DNA of 61,772 bases from Actinophytocola sp. (GCA_009377395.1 WHUB01000017.1:1-61772), one strand, 5' to 3'. Shown: positions 7,968 to 17,125, counted from the first letter of the stretch. Program-made: numbers and translations. The notes: generated from the sequence alone by a model not told the origin.

Positions 7968-8984
7968 GTGCACGCTGGTTCCCTGGGCCGCTACATCCTG
8001 CAGCGGCTCGCGCTCGCCGTTCCGATGGTGTTCATCCTGCTCACGTTGCTGTTCCTGCTGCTGCACGCGGCCCCGGGCGACCCGGTGACGGCGACGCTGG
8101 GCGGCAGGCTGCCGCCGGAGGAGATCGCGGCGCGCAAGGAGGCGCTCGGCCTCAACGACCCGATTCTGGTGCAGTACTTCCGCTACATCGGCGGTGCGGT
8201 CACCGGCGACTTCGGCAACCCGATCACCGATCCGCGCAGCGTGACGCAGATCGTGCTCGACACCGCGCCCGCCACGATCGAGCTCGCGGTCGCGGGCATG
8301 CTGGTCGCGGTGATGCTCGGCGTCACCGTCGGCGCGCTGTCCGGCAGACTGCGTGACACCCCGTTCGACATCGGCGGCAGGCTGTTCGGCATTCTCGTCT
8401 ACGCGGCGCCGGTGTTCTGGACCGGACTGCTCGCGCAGCTCTTCTTCTCGGTCCACCTCGGCTGGCTGCCGAGCCAGCAGCGCTCGGGCGGCTTCGACGC
8501 GCCGAAGGACATCACCGGGTTCTACGTGCTCGACTCGATCATCACCTGGGACATGGCCGCGTTGTCCGACGTGCTCGCGCACCTGGTGCTGCCCGCGGTC
8601 ACGCTCGGGCTGCTCGTCGGCGGCATCTTCATCCGGCTGGTCCGGGTCAACATGCTGCAGACGCTGCGCTCCGACTACGTCGAGGCGGCGCGGGCGCGCG
8701 GGCTGCGGGAGCACGTCGTGCTGTTCCGGCACGCGTTCAAGACCGCGCTGATCCCGATCGTGACGATCATGGGGTTGCAGTTCGCGATGCTGCTCGGCAA
8801 CGCGGTGCTGACCGAGAAGACCTTCACCTGGCCGGGGCTGGCGCAGGCGCTCGTCAACTTCATCGCCGCGCGGGACTACGCCGCCGTGCAGGGCATCGTC
8901 ACCTTCATCGCGCTGATGATCGTCGCGGTGTCGCTGCTGATCGACATTCTCACCGGGCTGATCGACCCCAGGGTGCGTTACTGA
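7968..8984 (+). CDS. dppB: Peptide ABC transporter permease (DppB-like)
   Basis: A 338-residue inner-membrane subunit. It opens GRYILQRLALAVPMVFILLTLLFLLLH (TM1), then has the periplasmic domain LPPEEIAARKEALGLNDPILVQY and five further TM segments. The EAA loop DYVEAARARGLREHVVLFRHAFK sits near residue 230. GTG 7968 is chosen because the conserved N-terminal GRYILQRL follows it and AGAAGGG lies upstream. It ends in a TGATG overlap with the next gene. Confidence 0.92.
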   Translation: MHAGSLGRYILQRLALAVPMVFILLTLLFLLLHAAPGDPVTATLGGRLPPEEIAARKEALGLNDPILVQYFRYIGGAVTGDFGNPITDPRSVTQIVLDTAPATIELAVAGMLVAVMLGVTVGALSGRLRDTPFDIGGRLFGILVYAAPVFWTGLLAQLFFSVHLGWLPSQQRSGGFDAPKDITGFYVLDSIITWDMAALSDVLAHLVLPAVTLGLLVGGIFIRLVRVNMLQTLRSDYVEAARARGLREHVVLFRHAFKTALIPIVTIMGLQFAMLLGNAVLTEKTFTWPGLAQALVNFIAARDYAAVQGIVTFIALMIVAVSLLIDILTGLIDPRVRY

Positions 8985-10996
8985 TGGGCAGAAACGACAT
9001 GACAAGCACACCGCTGCGGGCGCGACTGCACCACGCGTGGCGGCCGTTCCGGGAGTCGGGCAGGATCGCGCGCGGGCTGATCTACAGCGGGGCGGGCGTC
9101 ATCGCCGGGTTCCTGCTGCTCGCGTTCGCCGGTCCGCTGCTCTACCCGTACGGCGGCACGCAGTACCGCGTCGAGACCGAGCCCGGTGAGTTCGCCACCT
9201 TCCCCGAGCTGGCGCCGCCGTCGGCGGAACACTGGCTCGGCACGACCAAGGACCAGTTCGACGTCTTCGCGCGGATCATCGACGGCGCGACGATCGCGTT
9301 CACCGTGATGACGCTGGCGGTCTCGATCGCGATGGTCGTCGGCGTGACGCTGGGGCTGTTCAGCGGGTACCGGGGCGGCAGGCTCGACCGGATCGCCGTG
9401 ACGGCGATGGACGCGGTGTACGCCTTCCCGCCGCTGGTGCTGGCGATCATCGTGGCGTTCGTGCTGGGCGCCTACGTCTCGCCCGGCGTGGTCTCGGCGA
9501 CCTTCGCCGTCGGGGTGGTGTACATCCCGCAGTACTTCCGGGTGGTCCGCAACCAGACGCTGTCGGTGAAGGAGGAGCCCTTCGTCGAGGCGGCGCGGTC
9601 GTTCGGCGCTCGCAATAGGACGGTGCTCGGCCGCTACGTGTTCTTCAACGTGGTGCAGACGGTGCCGGTGATCCTGACGCTGAACGCGGCGGACGCGATC
9701 CTGGTGCTGGCTGCGCTCGGCTTCCTCGGCTACGGCGTGCAGCCGCCGACGCCGGAGTGGGGCTATGACATCTCGCAGGCCGTCGACGACGTCGCGGCGG
9801 GCATCTGGTGGACCGCGCTGTGGCCGGGAATCGCGATCGTGCTGCTGGTGACGGCGCTGACGCTGGTCGGCGAGGGACTCAACGACGTGGTCAACCCGCT
9901 GCTGCGGGCGCGCGGCAAGGCGGGCCGCAAGCTCAATGCCATGCCTCGGTTGCGGCGGGCACGGCGACAAGACGACGCCGAGCGGCTGGCGGCGCGGGTG
10001 CGTGACCTGCGCGTCGGGTACCGCACCGCGGACGGTCCACTGTGGGCGGTCGACGGCGTGAGCTTCGACCTGAGGCCGGGCGAGTGCGTCGCGCTGGTCG
10101 GTGAGTCGGGGTGCGGTAAGTCGTCCATGGGCCGGGCGATGCTGCGGCTGATGCCACCGGGCGGCGTCGTGCACGGGCAGGTCGAGATCGGCGGCACCGA
10201 CGTCGTCACCGCGCCGGAGTCCGAGGTGCGACGGCTGCGCGGCGAACGCGCCGCGCTGATGTTCCAGGAGCCGATGACCCGGCTCAACCCCTTGCAGCGG
10301 GTCAGCGACCACTTCGTCGAGATGATCCGCACCCACCGGCCGAAGACGTCCCGGGACGAGGCCCGGTCGATGGCGCGCGAGGCGTTGGTGCAGGTCGGCA
10401 TCCCGCCGACGCGGATCGACAACTACCCGCACGAGTTCTCCGGCGGGATGCGGCAGCGGGTGATGCTGGCGCTGTCGATCGTGCTGACGCCGAGGCTGAT
10501 CGTCGCCGACGAGCCGACGACCGCGCTCGACGTCATCGTCGAGTCGCAGATTCTGTCCATTCTGGAGCGATTGCGAGCCGAGGAGGAGGTCGGCATCCTG
10601 CTCATCACGCACAACCTGGGCGTCGTCGCGGAGGCGTGCGACCGGGTCGCGGTGATGTACGCGGGCAAGATCGTGGAAACCGGCCCGGTGGACGAGATCT
10701 TCAACAACCCCAAGCATCCGTACACCCGGGGCCTGGTCGCGTCGACGATCTCGCTGAAGACGACGGAACTGCGGTCCATCGGCGGGTATCCGCCGAGCCT
10801 GGTCGACCCGCCGCAGGGCTGCCGGTTCGCGCCGCGCTGCCCGTACGTGATGGACCACTGCACGCGGCGCCCGCCCGAGCTGGCCGAGGTCGGGCCGGAG
10901 CAGCGGGCGGCGTGCTTCCTCTATCCGGGCGCCGGGCAGCCGGTGCCGTACGACGTCGCGGTGCCGTCGGGTGATCCGCAGGTGAGTGGCATATGA
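8984..10996 (+). CDS. Fused peptide ABC transporter permease-ATPase (DppC-DppD fusion)
   Basis: The 670-residue protein joins two subunits normally made separately. Residues 1-310 are a DppC-like permease (TM near 30-50, EAA loop FVEAARSFGARNRTVLGRYV, last TM near 290). Residues 335-670 form a DppD ATPase with Walker A GESGCGKSS near 372, Q-loop FQEP, signature SGGMRQR near 486, Walker B LIVADEPTTALD near 505 and the C-terminal peptide-transporter motif CRFAPRCPY. Its ATG overlaps the dppB stop and its stop overlaps the next start (ATGA). One fused subunit plus DppF would supply both ATP sites. Confidence 0.93.
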   Translation: MGRNDMTSTPLRARLHHAWRPFRESGRIARGLIYSGAGVIAGFLLLAFAGPLLYPYGGTQYRVETEPGEFATFPELAPPSAEHWLGTTKDQFDVFARIIDGATIAFTVMTLAVSIAMVVGVTLGLFSGYRGGRLDRIAVTAMDAVYAFPPLVLAIIVAFVLGAYVSPGVVSATFAVGVVYIPQYFRVVRNQTLSVKEEPFVEAARSFGARNRTVLGRYVFFNVVQTVPVILTLNAADAILVLAALGFLGYGVQPPTPEWGYDISQAVDDVAAGIWWTALWPGIAIVLLVTALTLVGEGLNDVVNPLLRARGKAGRKLNAMPRLRRARRQDDAERLAARVRDLRVGYRTADGPLWAVDGVSFDLRPGECVALVGESGCGKSSMGRAMLRLMPPGGVVHGQVEIGGTDVVTAPESEVRRLRGERAALMFQEPMTRLNPLQRVSDHFVEMIRTHRPKTSRDEARSMAREALVQVGIPPTRIDNYPHEFSGGMRQRVMLALSIVLTPRLIVADEPTTALDVIVESQILSILERLRAEEEVGILLITHNLGVVAEACDRVAVMYAGKIVETGPVDEIFNNPKHPYTRGLVASTISLKTTELRSIGGYPPSLVDPPQGCRFAPRCPYVMDHCTRRPPELAEVGPEQRAACFLYPGAGQPVPYDVAVPSGDPQVSGI

Positions 10997-12282
10997 GCGA
11001 ATCCGGGCCGTTGCTGGTCGTCGACGACCTGAAGACGCACTTTCCCGACCGTGGCGGTCTGTTCGGCGGCGGCAAGAACGTGGTCAAGGCGGTCGACGGG
11101 GTGAGCTTCTCGGTCGGCGAGGGCGAGGTGTTCGGTCTCGTCGGCGAGAGCGGGTCGGGCAAGACGACGCTGGGCCGGTCGCTGCTCAAGCTCGTGCAGC
11201 CGACGTCGGGGCAGATCCGTTACCGGGGCCGGGATCTGGTGCCGCTCGCCGAGGGCGAGATGCGGCCACTGCGGCGCGAGCTGGGCATGATCTTCCAGGA
11301 CCCGAACGCGTCCATGAACCCGGCGATGACGATCGGTCAGGGCGTCGGGCACCCGCTGCACATCCACGGCATGGTCGGCAGCCGCGCCGAGGCGCGCCAG
11401 CGGGTGGTCGAGATGCTGGAGCGGGTCGGGCTGCACCCGGCGGAGAGCTTCCTCGACCGCTACCCGGAGGATCTGTCCGGCGGGCAGAAGCAGCGGCTGG
11501 TCATCGCGCGCGCGTTGATCACCGAGCCGAAGTTCGTCGTCGCGGACGAGCCGGTCGCGGCGCTCGACATGAGTGTGCGGGCGCGGGTGCTCGAGCTGAT
11601 GCTCGAGCTCAAGCGGGATCTCGACCTGACGTACGTGTTCATCACGCACGACCTGGCGACCGCGCGGTTCCTGTGCGACCGGATCGGCATTCTCTACCTC
11701 GGCGGGCTGGTCGAGCAGGGGCCGTCGGACGCGCTGTTCGACGACCCGCAGCACCCCTACACCCGGTCGCTGCTCTCGGCGATCCCGCTGCCCGAAGCCG
11801 GGCGGCGCAACCGGCGGAAGACGTTGCCACGCGGCGAGATCCCGGACGCGGCCCACCCGCCCGCCGGGTGCCGGTTCCACCCGCGCTGCCCGGAGGCGTT
11901 CGACTCCTGCGGCTGGCAGGGCCAGGACCTGATCGACGTGCTGGAGGACCGCTGGACCGAGGTGGACAGCGAGACGTTCACGGCGGAGCTCGCGCTGTTT
12001 GGCAAGCTCGCCGATGCCGACGTCGGCATGGACTACGTGCGGTTCGCATCGTCCACACCGGACACTCTGGCCGAGTGGTTGCGGGCGCACGGGCCGGAGC
12101 TGCCCGCGAACGTGTTCTCCGCCGTCACGGACGTCGAGGTGGACGCGCGCGGCGTGACCGTCCGATTCGGACCGGGGCCGGAGCCGGACGTGCGGCGCGT
12201 CGAGGGCCGCGACGTCGCGTGCCACCTGCACGGCATCACGGTCCGGCCGGACGGCGTGCACGTCGGCGAGCCGGAGGCGTAG
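10993..12282 (+). CDS. dppF: Peptide ABC transporter ATPase (DppF-like) with C-terminal extension
   Basis: Second ATPase of the importer. It has Walker A GESGSGKTT near residue 52, Q-loop FQDP, signature LSGGQKQR near 162, Walker B FVVADEPVAALD near 180 and the oligopeptide-family motif CRFHPRCPEAF near 295. The usual protein ends about 330 residues in; this one runs to 429. The extra ~110 residues (FGKLADADVGMDY onward, ending VHVGEPEA) match nothing I recognise. It is the last gene of the operon and converges on the TetR gene with no gap. Confidence 0.9.
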   Translation: MSESGPLLVVDDLKTHFPDRGGLFGGGKNVVKAVDGVSFSVGEGEVFGLVGESGSGKTTLGRSLLKLVQPTSGQIRYRGRDLVPLAEGEMRPLRRELGMIFQDPNASMNPAMTIGQGVGHPLHIHGMVGSRAEARQRVVEMLERVGLHPAESFLDRYPEDLSGGQKQRLVIARALITEPKFVVADEPVAALDMSVRARVLELMLELKRDLDLTYVFITHDLATARFLCDRIGILYLGGLVEQGPSDALFDDPQHPYTRSLLSAIPLPEAGRRNRRKTLPRGEIPDAAHPPAGCRFHPRCPEAFDSCGWQGQDLIDVLEDRWTEVDSETFTAELALFGKLADADVGMDYVRFASSTPDTLAEWLRAHGPELPANVFSAVTDVEVDARGVTVRFGPGPEPDVRRVEGRDVACHLHGITVRPDGVHVGEPEA

Positions 12283-12882
12283 TCAGCGGGTGCCTGCCGT
12301 GCCGAGCACGGCGAGCACTCGGCCGAACAGGTCGTCGGGGACGGCCCCGGGGTCGAGGCTGTCCTCGACGGCGAAGCCGTTGGACAGCGCGAGCACGACC
12401 GTGGCCGTCTCGTCGGGCGGGAACGGCAGGGCGAGCCCGTGCCGCTCGGCCACCTGCTCGATCATGGTGGCCAGCGAGGCCCGCAGCCGTTGCCGCCGCA
12501 GCCGCAGCGCCTCGGTGAACGCCGGGTCCTGGTGGCCGCCGACGGCGTAGGCGATCAGCAGCCGCTGCCAGTTCGCCCCGGCGTGGATCGCCTCGACCAG
12601 GTGCTTTCCCACGTCACGCAGGGCCTCCCCGGCGTCGGCCGAGCGCTCGAACAGGGCGGCCGCCTCCCGCTGCCGCTCGGCGACGTACTCGTCCATCAGC
12701 GTCAGCACGAGGTCGTTCTTGCTGCGGAAGTTGGAGTACACCGCGCCCTTGGTCAGCCCGGCAGCCGCCGCGACGTCGGCCACCGACGCCGCCTCGATGC
12801 CGCGCGTGGTGAAGACCTCGTGTGCCGCCGCGAGCACCCGCCGCCTGGTCTCCTCGCGGGTGGGGCGGCGGCGCGCGGTCAT
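12283..12882 (-). CDS. TetR/AcrR family transcriptional regulator
   Basis: The 199-residue repressor has its N-terminal HTH at residues 12-57 (ETRRRVLAAAHEVF, IEAASVADVAAAAGLTKGAVYSNFRSK) and a ligand-binding C-terminal half. The start overlaps the stop of the upstream secreted lipase gene (12879) as ATGA, so the two are one operon. Two tandem palindromes upstream of the lipase (14152-14182) are its likely operators. The ligand is unknown; a lipid or fatty acid would fit the partner. Confidence 0.92.
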   Translation of the reverse strand: MTARRRPTREETRRRVLAAAHEVFTTRGIEAASVADVAAAAGLTKGAVYSNFRSKNDLVLTLMDEYVAERQREAAALFERSADAGEALRDVGKHLVEAIHAGANWQRLLIAYAVGGHQDPAFTEALRLRRQRLRASLATMIEQVAERHGLALPFPPDETATVVLALSNGFAVEDSLDPGAVPDDLFGRVLAVLGTAGTR

Positions 12883-14135
12883 GGCGCCGTGGCGCAGGTG
12901 CTGATCGGGTCCCGCTCGGCGAACCGGCCGTCGAGGAACTCGATGGCGTACGGGGCGCCGGAGACCGCGCCGATCACGTGCTCACCGAGCACCGCGGGCT
13001 GGAACCGCACCGTCGCGCCGCGCGAGCACCAGGACTCGTTGAGCTGGATCGCCTGGTCGAACGTGACCAGCTCGTCGGCAGGCGAGTGGTAGATCATCAC
13101 CGGGGCCTTCGGCGCGGTGCCGCCGAGCCGGATGTCGTCGAGCACCCGCTGCCATTTCGGCAGCGACATCGGGTCGTCGACGGTGGTGTAGCTGTCCAGA
13201 CTGCGGAAGGCGTAGTTGGCGGAGATCTCCTCGACGCACTGGGTGCTGATGTCGGCCGCCATCTCCTTGCCCTCCGGCGTCAGGATCTCCTGGAACGGCG
13301 CGTCGGGGTAGGCACGGGCGAGGCCGACCGCGGCGGCCAGCACGAGCCCGCTGGCCGGGCCGCCGTCGTGCAGGTTGGCCATGGTCTCCATGTCGGCGGG
13401 CGCCGCGCCGACGGCGGCGCCGACCACGCGCAGGTCCGACGCATACGCGCTGGCGCGCTGTGCTGCCCAGCCAGTGGCGAAGCCGCCCTCGGAGTAACCC
13501 CACAGCCCGACCTCGGCGTCGCGGGAGAGGTTCGCCTCGGGCAGCGCCTCGGCGGCGCGGGCGGCGTCGAGCATCGCGTGGCCGAGCGAGCGGCCCGCGA
13601 CGTAGGTGTGCGGGCCAGGCGTGCCGAGGCCCTCGTAGTCGGTGACGACCACGCCCCAGCCCCGGTTCAGGGCCTGGCTGAACAGCGAGAACTCCTGCTC
13701 CGACCCGGTGGCCAGCTTGTAGGACGGGGCGCACGTCGGGCCGAGGCCGTGGGTGCCGACGGCGTAGGACACCAGCGGGCGCGGGCCGTCGCCGGACCAT
13801 TTCTCCTCGGGCACGATCACGGTGCCGGAGACCGCGTTGGGCTGGAAGGTGGCCGAGGTCGAGCGGTACAGCATCTGCCACGCCTTGACGGGCACGCTGA
13901 TGCCGTTGGCGGAGACGTCAATGGGGCGCGAGCGCAGCACCGTGCCCGGCGCGACGTCGGGCAGCGGGTCCGGCGGGGCGTAGAACGGGTCGTTCTGCGG
14001 CGGCGGGGTGGCCTGCGTGGCGGTCGATTGCGGCGCGGCCGGGGTGGCCGTCGCCGTGGCGGTGGTGAGCGCCGTCGCGAGCAGCGCGACGGCGACGGCG
14101 GCCAGCGCGGGTCTGGTGCGTTTCGGCATTGTCAT
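12879..14135 (-). CDS. Secreted lipase (secretory LIP family, alpha/beta hydrolase)
   Basis: The 418-residue protein has a Sec signal (MPKRTRP then a hydrophobic Ala/Leu segment, likely cut after ATATATPA). The catalytic serine is in GYSEGG near residue 214. The acidic residue is probably in YHSPADELV and the histidine in LGEHVIGA near the C-terminus. The FYAPPDPLPDVAPGTVLRSR opening is typical of secreted actinobacterial LIP lipases. ATG 14135 or 14129 could be the start. It is cotranscribed with the TetR gene, suggesting induction by a lipid-derived ligand. Confidence 0.88.
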   Translation of the reverse strand: MTMPKRTRPALAAVAVALLATALTTATATATPAAPQSTATQATPPPQNDPFYAPPDPLPDVAPGTVLRSRPIDVSANGISVPVKAWQMLYRSTSATFQPNAVSGTVIVPEEKWSGDGPRPLVSYAVGTHGLGPTCAPSYKLATGSEQEFSLFSQALNRGWGVVVTDYEGLGTPGPHTYVAGRSLGHAMLDAARAAEALPEANLSRDAEVGLWGYSEGGFATGWAAQRASAYASDLRVVGAAVGAAPADMETMANLHDGGPASGLVLAAAVGLARAYPDAPFQEILTPEGKEMAADISTQCVEEISANYAFRSLDSYTTVDDPMSLPKWQRVLDDIRLGGTAPKAPVMIYHSPADELVTFDQAIQLNESWCSRGATVRFQPAVLGEHVIGAVSGAPYAIEFLDGRFAERDPISTCATAP

Positions 14136-14151
14136 GCTCTGACCACCTTTG

Positions 14152-14182
14152 ATACTCGTCAGTATTGAATACCGAACGGTAT
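14152..14182. promoter_or_regulatory. Tandem TetR-type operators (two ATAC-N6-GTAT palindromes)
   Basis: ATACTCGTCAGTAT (14152-14165) and ATACCGAACGGTAT (14169-14182) are two 14-bp perfect-arm palindromes separated by 3 nt. Both have the form ATAC-N6-GTAT. They lie 17-47 nt before the lipase start, over its probable promoter, and are the best candidates for autoregulation by the TetR protein encoded downstream. Confidence 0.65.
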
Positions 14183-14212
14183 CGAGTGAGGTCGGTCACG
14201 TCAAGCCTCGCC

Positions 14213-14243
14213 TTGACCTCTAGTTAACTGGAAGTCCTAGCGT
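14213..14243 (+). promoter_or_regulatory. MerR/SoxR-type promoter with 19-nt spacer
   Basis: A -35 TTGACC (14213-14218) and -10 TAGCGT (14238-14243) are 19 nt apart, the long spacing typical of MerR-family promoters. Between them lies the dyad CCTCTAGTTAACTGGAAG, centred on GTTAAC. It agrees at 15 of 18 positions with the SoxR box as I recall it (CCTCAAGTTAACTTGAGG). Transcription would start at about the ATG at 14251. The soxR gene itself is not in the window. Confidence 0.6.
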
Positions 14244-14250
14244 GACACTC

Positions 14251-15228
14251 ATGCACGCGATACGGCAGTACGAGTTCGGTCCCGCCGCCACCCTGCGCTA
14301 CGAGCAGGTGGCAGACCCCGTGCCCGGCGCGGGTCAGGTGCGCATCGCGGTCGCGGCCGCCGGTGTGCACCTGATCGACACGAGGATCAGGGCGGGCGAG
14401 GCGATGGGGCCGTACCCGCCGCCCGAGCTGCCGATGACGCCGGGCCGCGAGGTGGCGGGCGTCGTCGACCAGGCGGGGCCGGACGTCGACGAGTCCTGGC
14501 TCGGCACCCGCGTCGTCGCGCACCTCGGGCCGGCCAGCGGCGGGTACGCCGAACTGGCCGTGCGCGACGCCGACGCGCTGCACCCGATTCCGGACGGCCT
14601 CGCCGATGACGCCGCCGTCGCCATGATCGGCACCGGCCGCACCACCATGGGCGTGCTGGAGACGGCCCGGCTGACCGGCGACGACGTCGTCCTCGTCACG
14701 TCCGCCGCCGGGGGTGTCGGCAGCCTGCTGGTGCAGGCCGGTCGCCGGTCGGGGGCGACCGTGGTCGGCGTCGCGGGCGGGCCCGCCAAAGTCGAGCACG
14801 TCAGGGGACTCGGCGCGACGGTCGCGGTGGACTACACCGCGCCCGGCTGGGCCGATGAGGTGCGTGCGGCCTTGGCGGGCCGGGACGTGACGGTCGTGTT
14901 CGACCTGGTCGGTGGCGAGCAGGGCCGCACCGCGCTGGAACTGCTCGGGCGCGGCGGCCGGGCGCTGGTGCTCGGCTGGTCGTCCGGGCGGGCGACGACG
15001 CTGGACGGCGCCGACGTCGTGGGGCGCGGCATCACCGTCGCGCCCGCGTTCGCGCCCGCGCTGCTGAGCCGGGGCGTGCGCTCGTTGGAGGAACGGGCAC
15101 TGGCCGTCGCGGCGCGGGGTGAGCTGACGCCGGTGGTCGGCGCGACGTTCCCGCTGGCGCGGGCGGCCGACGCCCACACCGCGCTGGAGTCGCGCGGCAC
15201 CATCGGCAAGGTCGTCCTCACGCCGTAG
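14251..15228 (+). CDS. Zinc-type alcohol dehydrogenase / NADPH:quinone oxidoreductase family (MDR)
   Basis: The 325-residue medium-chain reductase has an N-terminal GroES-like fold (RIAVAAAGVHLIDTRIRAG, GREVAGVV) and an NADPH motif SAAGGVGSLLVQ near residue 154. It lacks the zinc-ligand pattern, so quinone or enone reduction is more likely than alcohol oxidation. ATG 14251 is preferred over GTG 14242 because the -10 box leaves no room for a leader. The SoxR-like promoter suggests induction by redox-cycling compounds. Its 3' end overlaps the convergent EamA gene by 11 nt. Confidence 0.88.
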   Translation: MHAIRQYEFGPAATLRYEQVADPVPGAGQVRIAVAAAGVHLIDTRIRAGEAMGPYPPPELPMTPGREVAGVVDQAGPDVDESWLGTRVVAHLGPASGGYAELAVRDADALHPIPDGLADDAAVAMIGTGRTTMGVLETARLTGDDVVLVTSAAGGVGSLLVQAGRRSGATVVGVAGGPAKVEHVRGLGATVAVDYTAPGWADEVRAALAGRDVTVVFDLVGGEQGRTALELLGRGGRALVLGWSSGRATTLDGADVVGRGITVAPAFAPALLSRGVRSLEERALAVAARGELTPVVGATFPLARAADAHTALESRGTIGKVVLTP

Positions 15229-16144
15229 CCGTCACCGGATCGACCGGCTGCCGGTCCGGGCGCGGCCGGGACACGGACGCCAGCAGCACGCCGATGATCA
15301 CGACAGCCGCCGCCGCGATCTCGATCCACGTCGGCTGCTCGCCGAGCACCAGGAACGCCAGCGACATGCCGACGATCGGCACCAGCAGCGAGAACGGCGC
15401 GACCACCCCGGCCGGGTTGCGGCTCATCAGCGTGCTCCACACCCCGGACCCGGCCACGGTGCCGATGAGCACGATGTAGGTCAGGCCGCCGAGCGAGACC
15501 AGGCCCTGCTGCGAGCCGAGCGTGGTCAGTGCGTGCCAGCCCGCCGACGGACCCTCGAAGATCAGCGACAACCCGTACATCGGCAGCGGCGGCACCACGG
15601 ACATCCACAGCGTGAAGTGCAGCGGGTTCACCCTGCCGCCGGGCACGTCGGCGAGGCCCTTGCGGGTGCAGAGGTTGCCGGTCGCCCAGCTCAGCGCCGC
15701 GAACACGGTGAGGATCATCGGCAGCAGCGCGGCGTGCTCGGCGCGCTGCCAGCCGATCACGCACATGCCGAGCACCGCGAGCGCAATCCCCGCCGTCGCG
15801 ATCGGCGTGACGCGCTCACGCAGCAGCAGCGCGCCGAGCAGCACCGTGAACGGCGCCGACGCCTGCAACACCAGCGACGCGAGCCCGGTCGGCATGCCGA
15901 TGTGCATCGCGACGAACAGGAACGCGAAGTGCCCGGTGCCGAAGCCGAGGCCGTAGCCGATCAGCCACCGGAGCTTCACACCGGGCCACGGCACCAGCAG
16001 GATCGTCGGCACCGCCAGCACCGCGAACCGCAGCGCACCGGCGAAGAGTGGCGGGAAGTGCTCGATCGTCGCGTGGATGGCGAGGAAGTTCACGCCCCAC
16101 ATGACGGCCACGGCCAGGGCGAGCAGGCGATCCCGTTGCGACAT
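15218..16144 (-). CDS. EamA (DMT superfamily) transporter
   Basis: Ten hydrophobic segments in two EamA repeats make a 308-residue inner-membrane carrier. The start AVMWGVNFLAIH and the end of repeat 1 with LLLRERVTPIATAGIALAVLGM are family-typical. Relatives export amino acids or metabolites; the substrate here is unknown. It is divergent from the LysR regulator 72 nt away, which is the usual arrangement for a regulated exporter. Confidence 0.9.
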   Translation of the reverse strand: MSQRDRLLALAVAVMWGVNFLAIHATIEHFPPLFAGALRFAVLAVPTILLVPWPGVKLRWLIGYGLGFGTGHFAFLFVAMHIGMPTGLASLVLQASAPFTVLLGALLLRERVTPIATAGIALAVLGMCVIGWQRAEHAALLPMILTVFAALSWATGNLCTRKGLADVPGGRVNPLHFTLWMSVVPPLPMYGLSLIFEGPSAGWHALTTLGSQQGLVSLGGLTYIVLIGTVAGSGVWSTLMSRNPAGVVAPFSLLVPIVGMSLAFLVLGEQPTWIEIAAAAVVIIGVLLASVSRPRPDRQPVDPVTATA

Positions 16145-16204
16145 GTCATCCAGCCTGCGGGGCGCGACTGTGAAGGACCATCGAATTGTGCTTCATCGAC
16201 TTTG

Positions 16205-16210
16205 TAGTGT
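16205..16210 (+). promoter_or_regulatory. Candidate -10 box (TAGTGT) for leaderless lysR mRNA
   Basis: TAGTGT lies 6 nt before the LysR ATG with no ribosome binding site. The 72-nt divergent gap also holds TGAAG/CTTCA arms (around 16170-16193) that may be part of the LysR site shared with the EamA gene. Confidence 0.45.
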
Positions 16211-16216
16211 TGCTGC

Positions 16217-17125
16217 ATGGACGTCGTCCGGCTACGCACCCTTCGCGAGTTCGCCGACCGGGGCAGCCTCACCGCGGCCGCCGTCGCGCTGCACTGCACG
16301 CCGTCGGCGGTGTCGCAGCAACTCAAGGCGTTGCAGGCCGAGGTGGGCGTGGTGCTCACCGAACCGGCGGGGCGCGGGCTGCGGCTGACCGACGCCGGGC
16401 GCGCGCTGGTCGTCCGGGCCGACGAGGTGCTCGCGGCCGTCGAACGCGCGGAGTCCGAACTGGACACCTACCGCAGCGTGCCGCGCGGCACCGTGCGGAT
16501 CGCGTTCTTCCCGTCCGGCGGGCTGCTGTTGCTGCCGGGACTGCTGCACCGGGTGACGGCGCACGCCGAGCTGGCCGTGGAGGTGCGCGACGTCGACATG
16601 ACGCCGCCCGAGGTGCCGGGGCTGCTCGCCGACTTCGACATCGTCGTCACACACCGCGACGAGCGCGCGGAGCCGTACGAGTCCGATCGGCTGAGCGTGA
16701 CGCACCTGCTGCGGGAACCGCTCGACGTCGCGCTGCCGGTCGGGCACCGGCTCGCGCATCGGCGCAAAGTCGAGCTCGCCGAGCTGGCGACCGAGCGCTG
16801 GATCGGCGTCAACGTCGGCTTCCCGGTCGACGACGTGCTGCGCTCGCTCACCGTCCGCACCGGGGTGCGGCCGGACGTCGTGCAGCGCATCAACGACTTC
16901 CGGCTCACCGAGGAGCTGGTCGCGGCGGGGCACGGGGTGGCGCTGCTACCCCGCTACACCGTCGACACCCGGCGCGGCAAGCGGCTGCTGCGCAAGCCGC
17001 TCGCCGGGATCAAGGCCGCCCGCCACGTCGAGGCGGTGCTCCGCCCCGGCGCCTCGGCACGCCCCTCGGTCGCCACCGTGCTCGACCTGCTGCGCGCCGA
17101 GGCCAAGGCCGTCACGCCCCGTTAG
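16217..17125 (+). CDS. LysR family transcriptional regulator
   Basis: The 302-residue protein has the winged HTH at residues 1-62 (LREFADRGSLTAAAVALHCTPSAVSQQLKALQ read in two parts) and a periplasmic-binding-like effector domain after residue 90. It is divergently arranged with the EamA transporter and probably controls it in response to the exported compound. The stop is followed by the inverted GCGAGTCCCG repeat cluster. Confidence 0.92.
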   Translation: MDVVRLRTLREFADRGSLTAAAVALHCTPSAVSQQLKALQAEVGVVLTEPAGRGLRLTDAGRALVVRADEVLAAVERAESELDTYRSVPRGTVRIAFFPSGGLLLLPGLLHRVTAHAELAVEVRDVDMTPPEVPGLLADFDIVVTHRDERAEPYESDRLSVTHLLREPLDVALPVGHRLAHRRKVELAELATERWIGVNVGFPVDDVLRSLTVRTGVRPDVVQRINDFRLTEELVAAGHGVALLPRYTVDTRRGKRLLRKPLAGIKAARHVEAVLRPGASARPSVATVLDLLRAEAKAVTPR

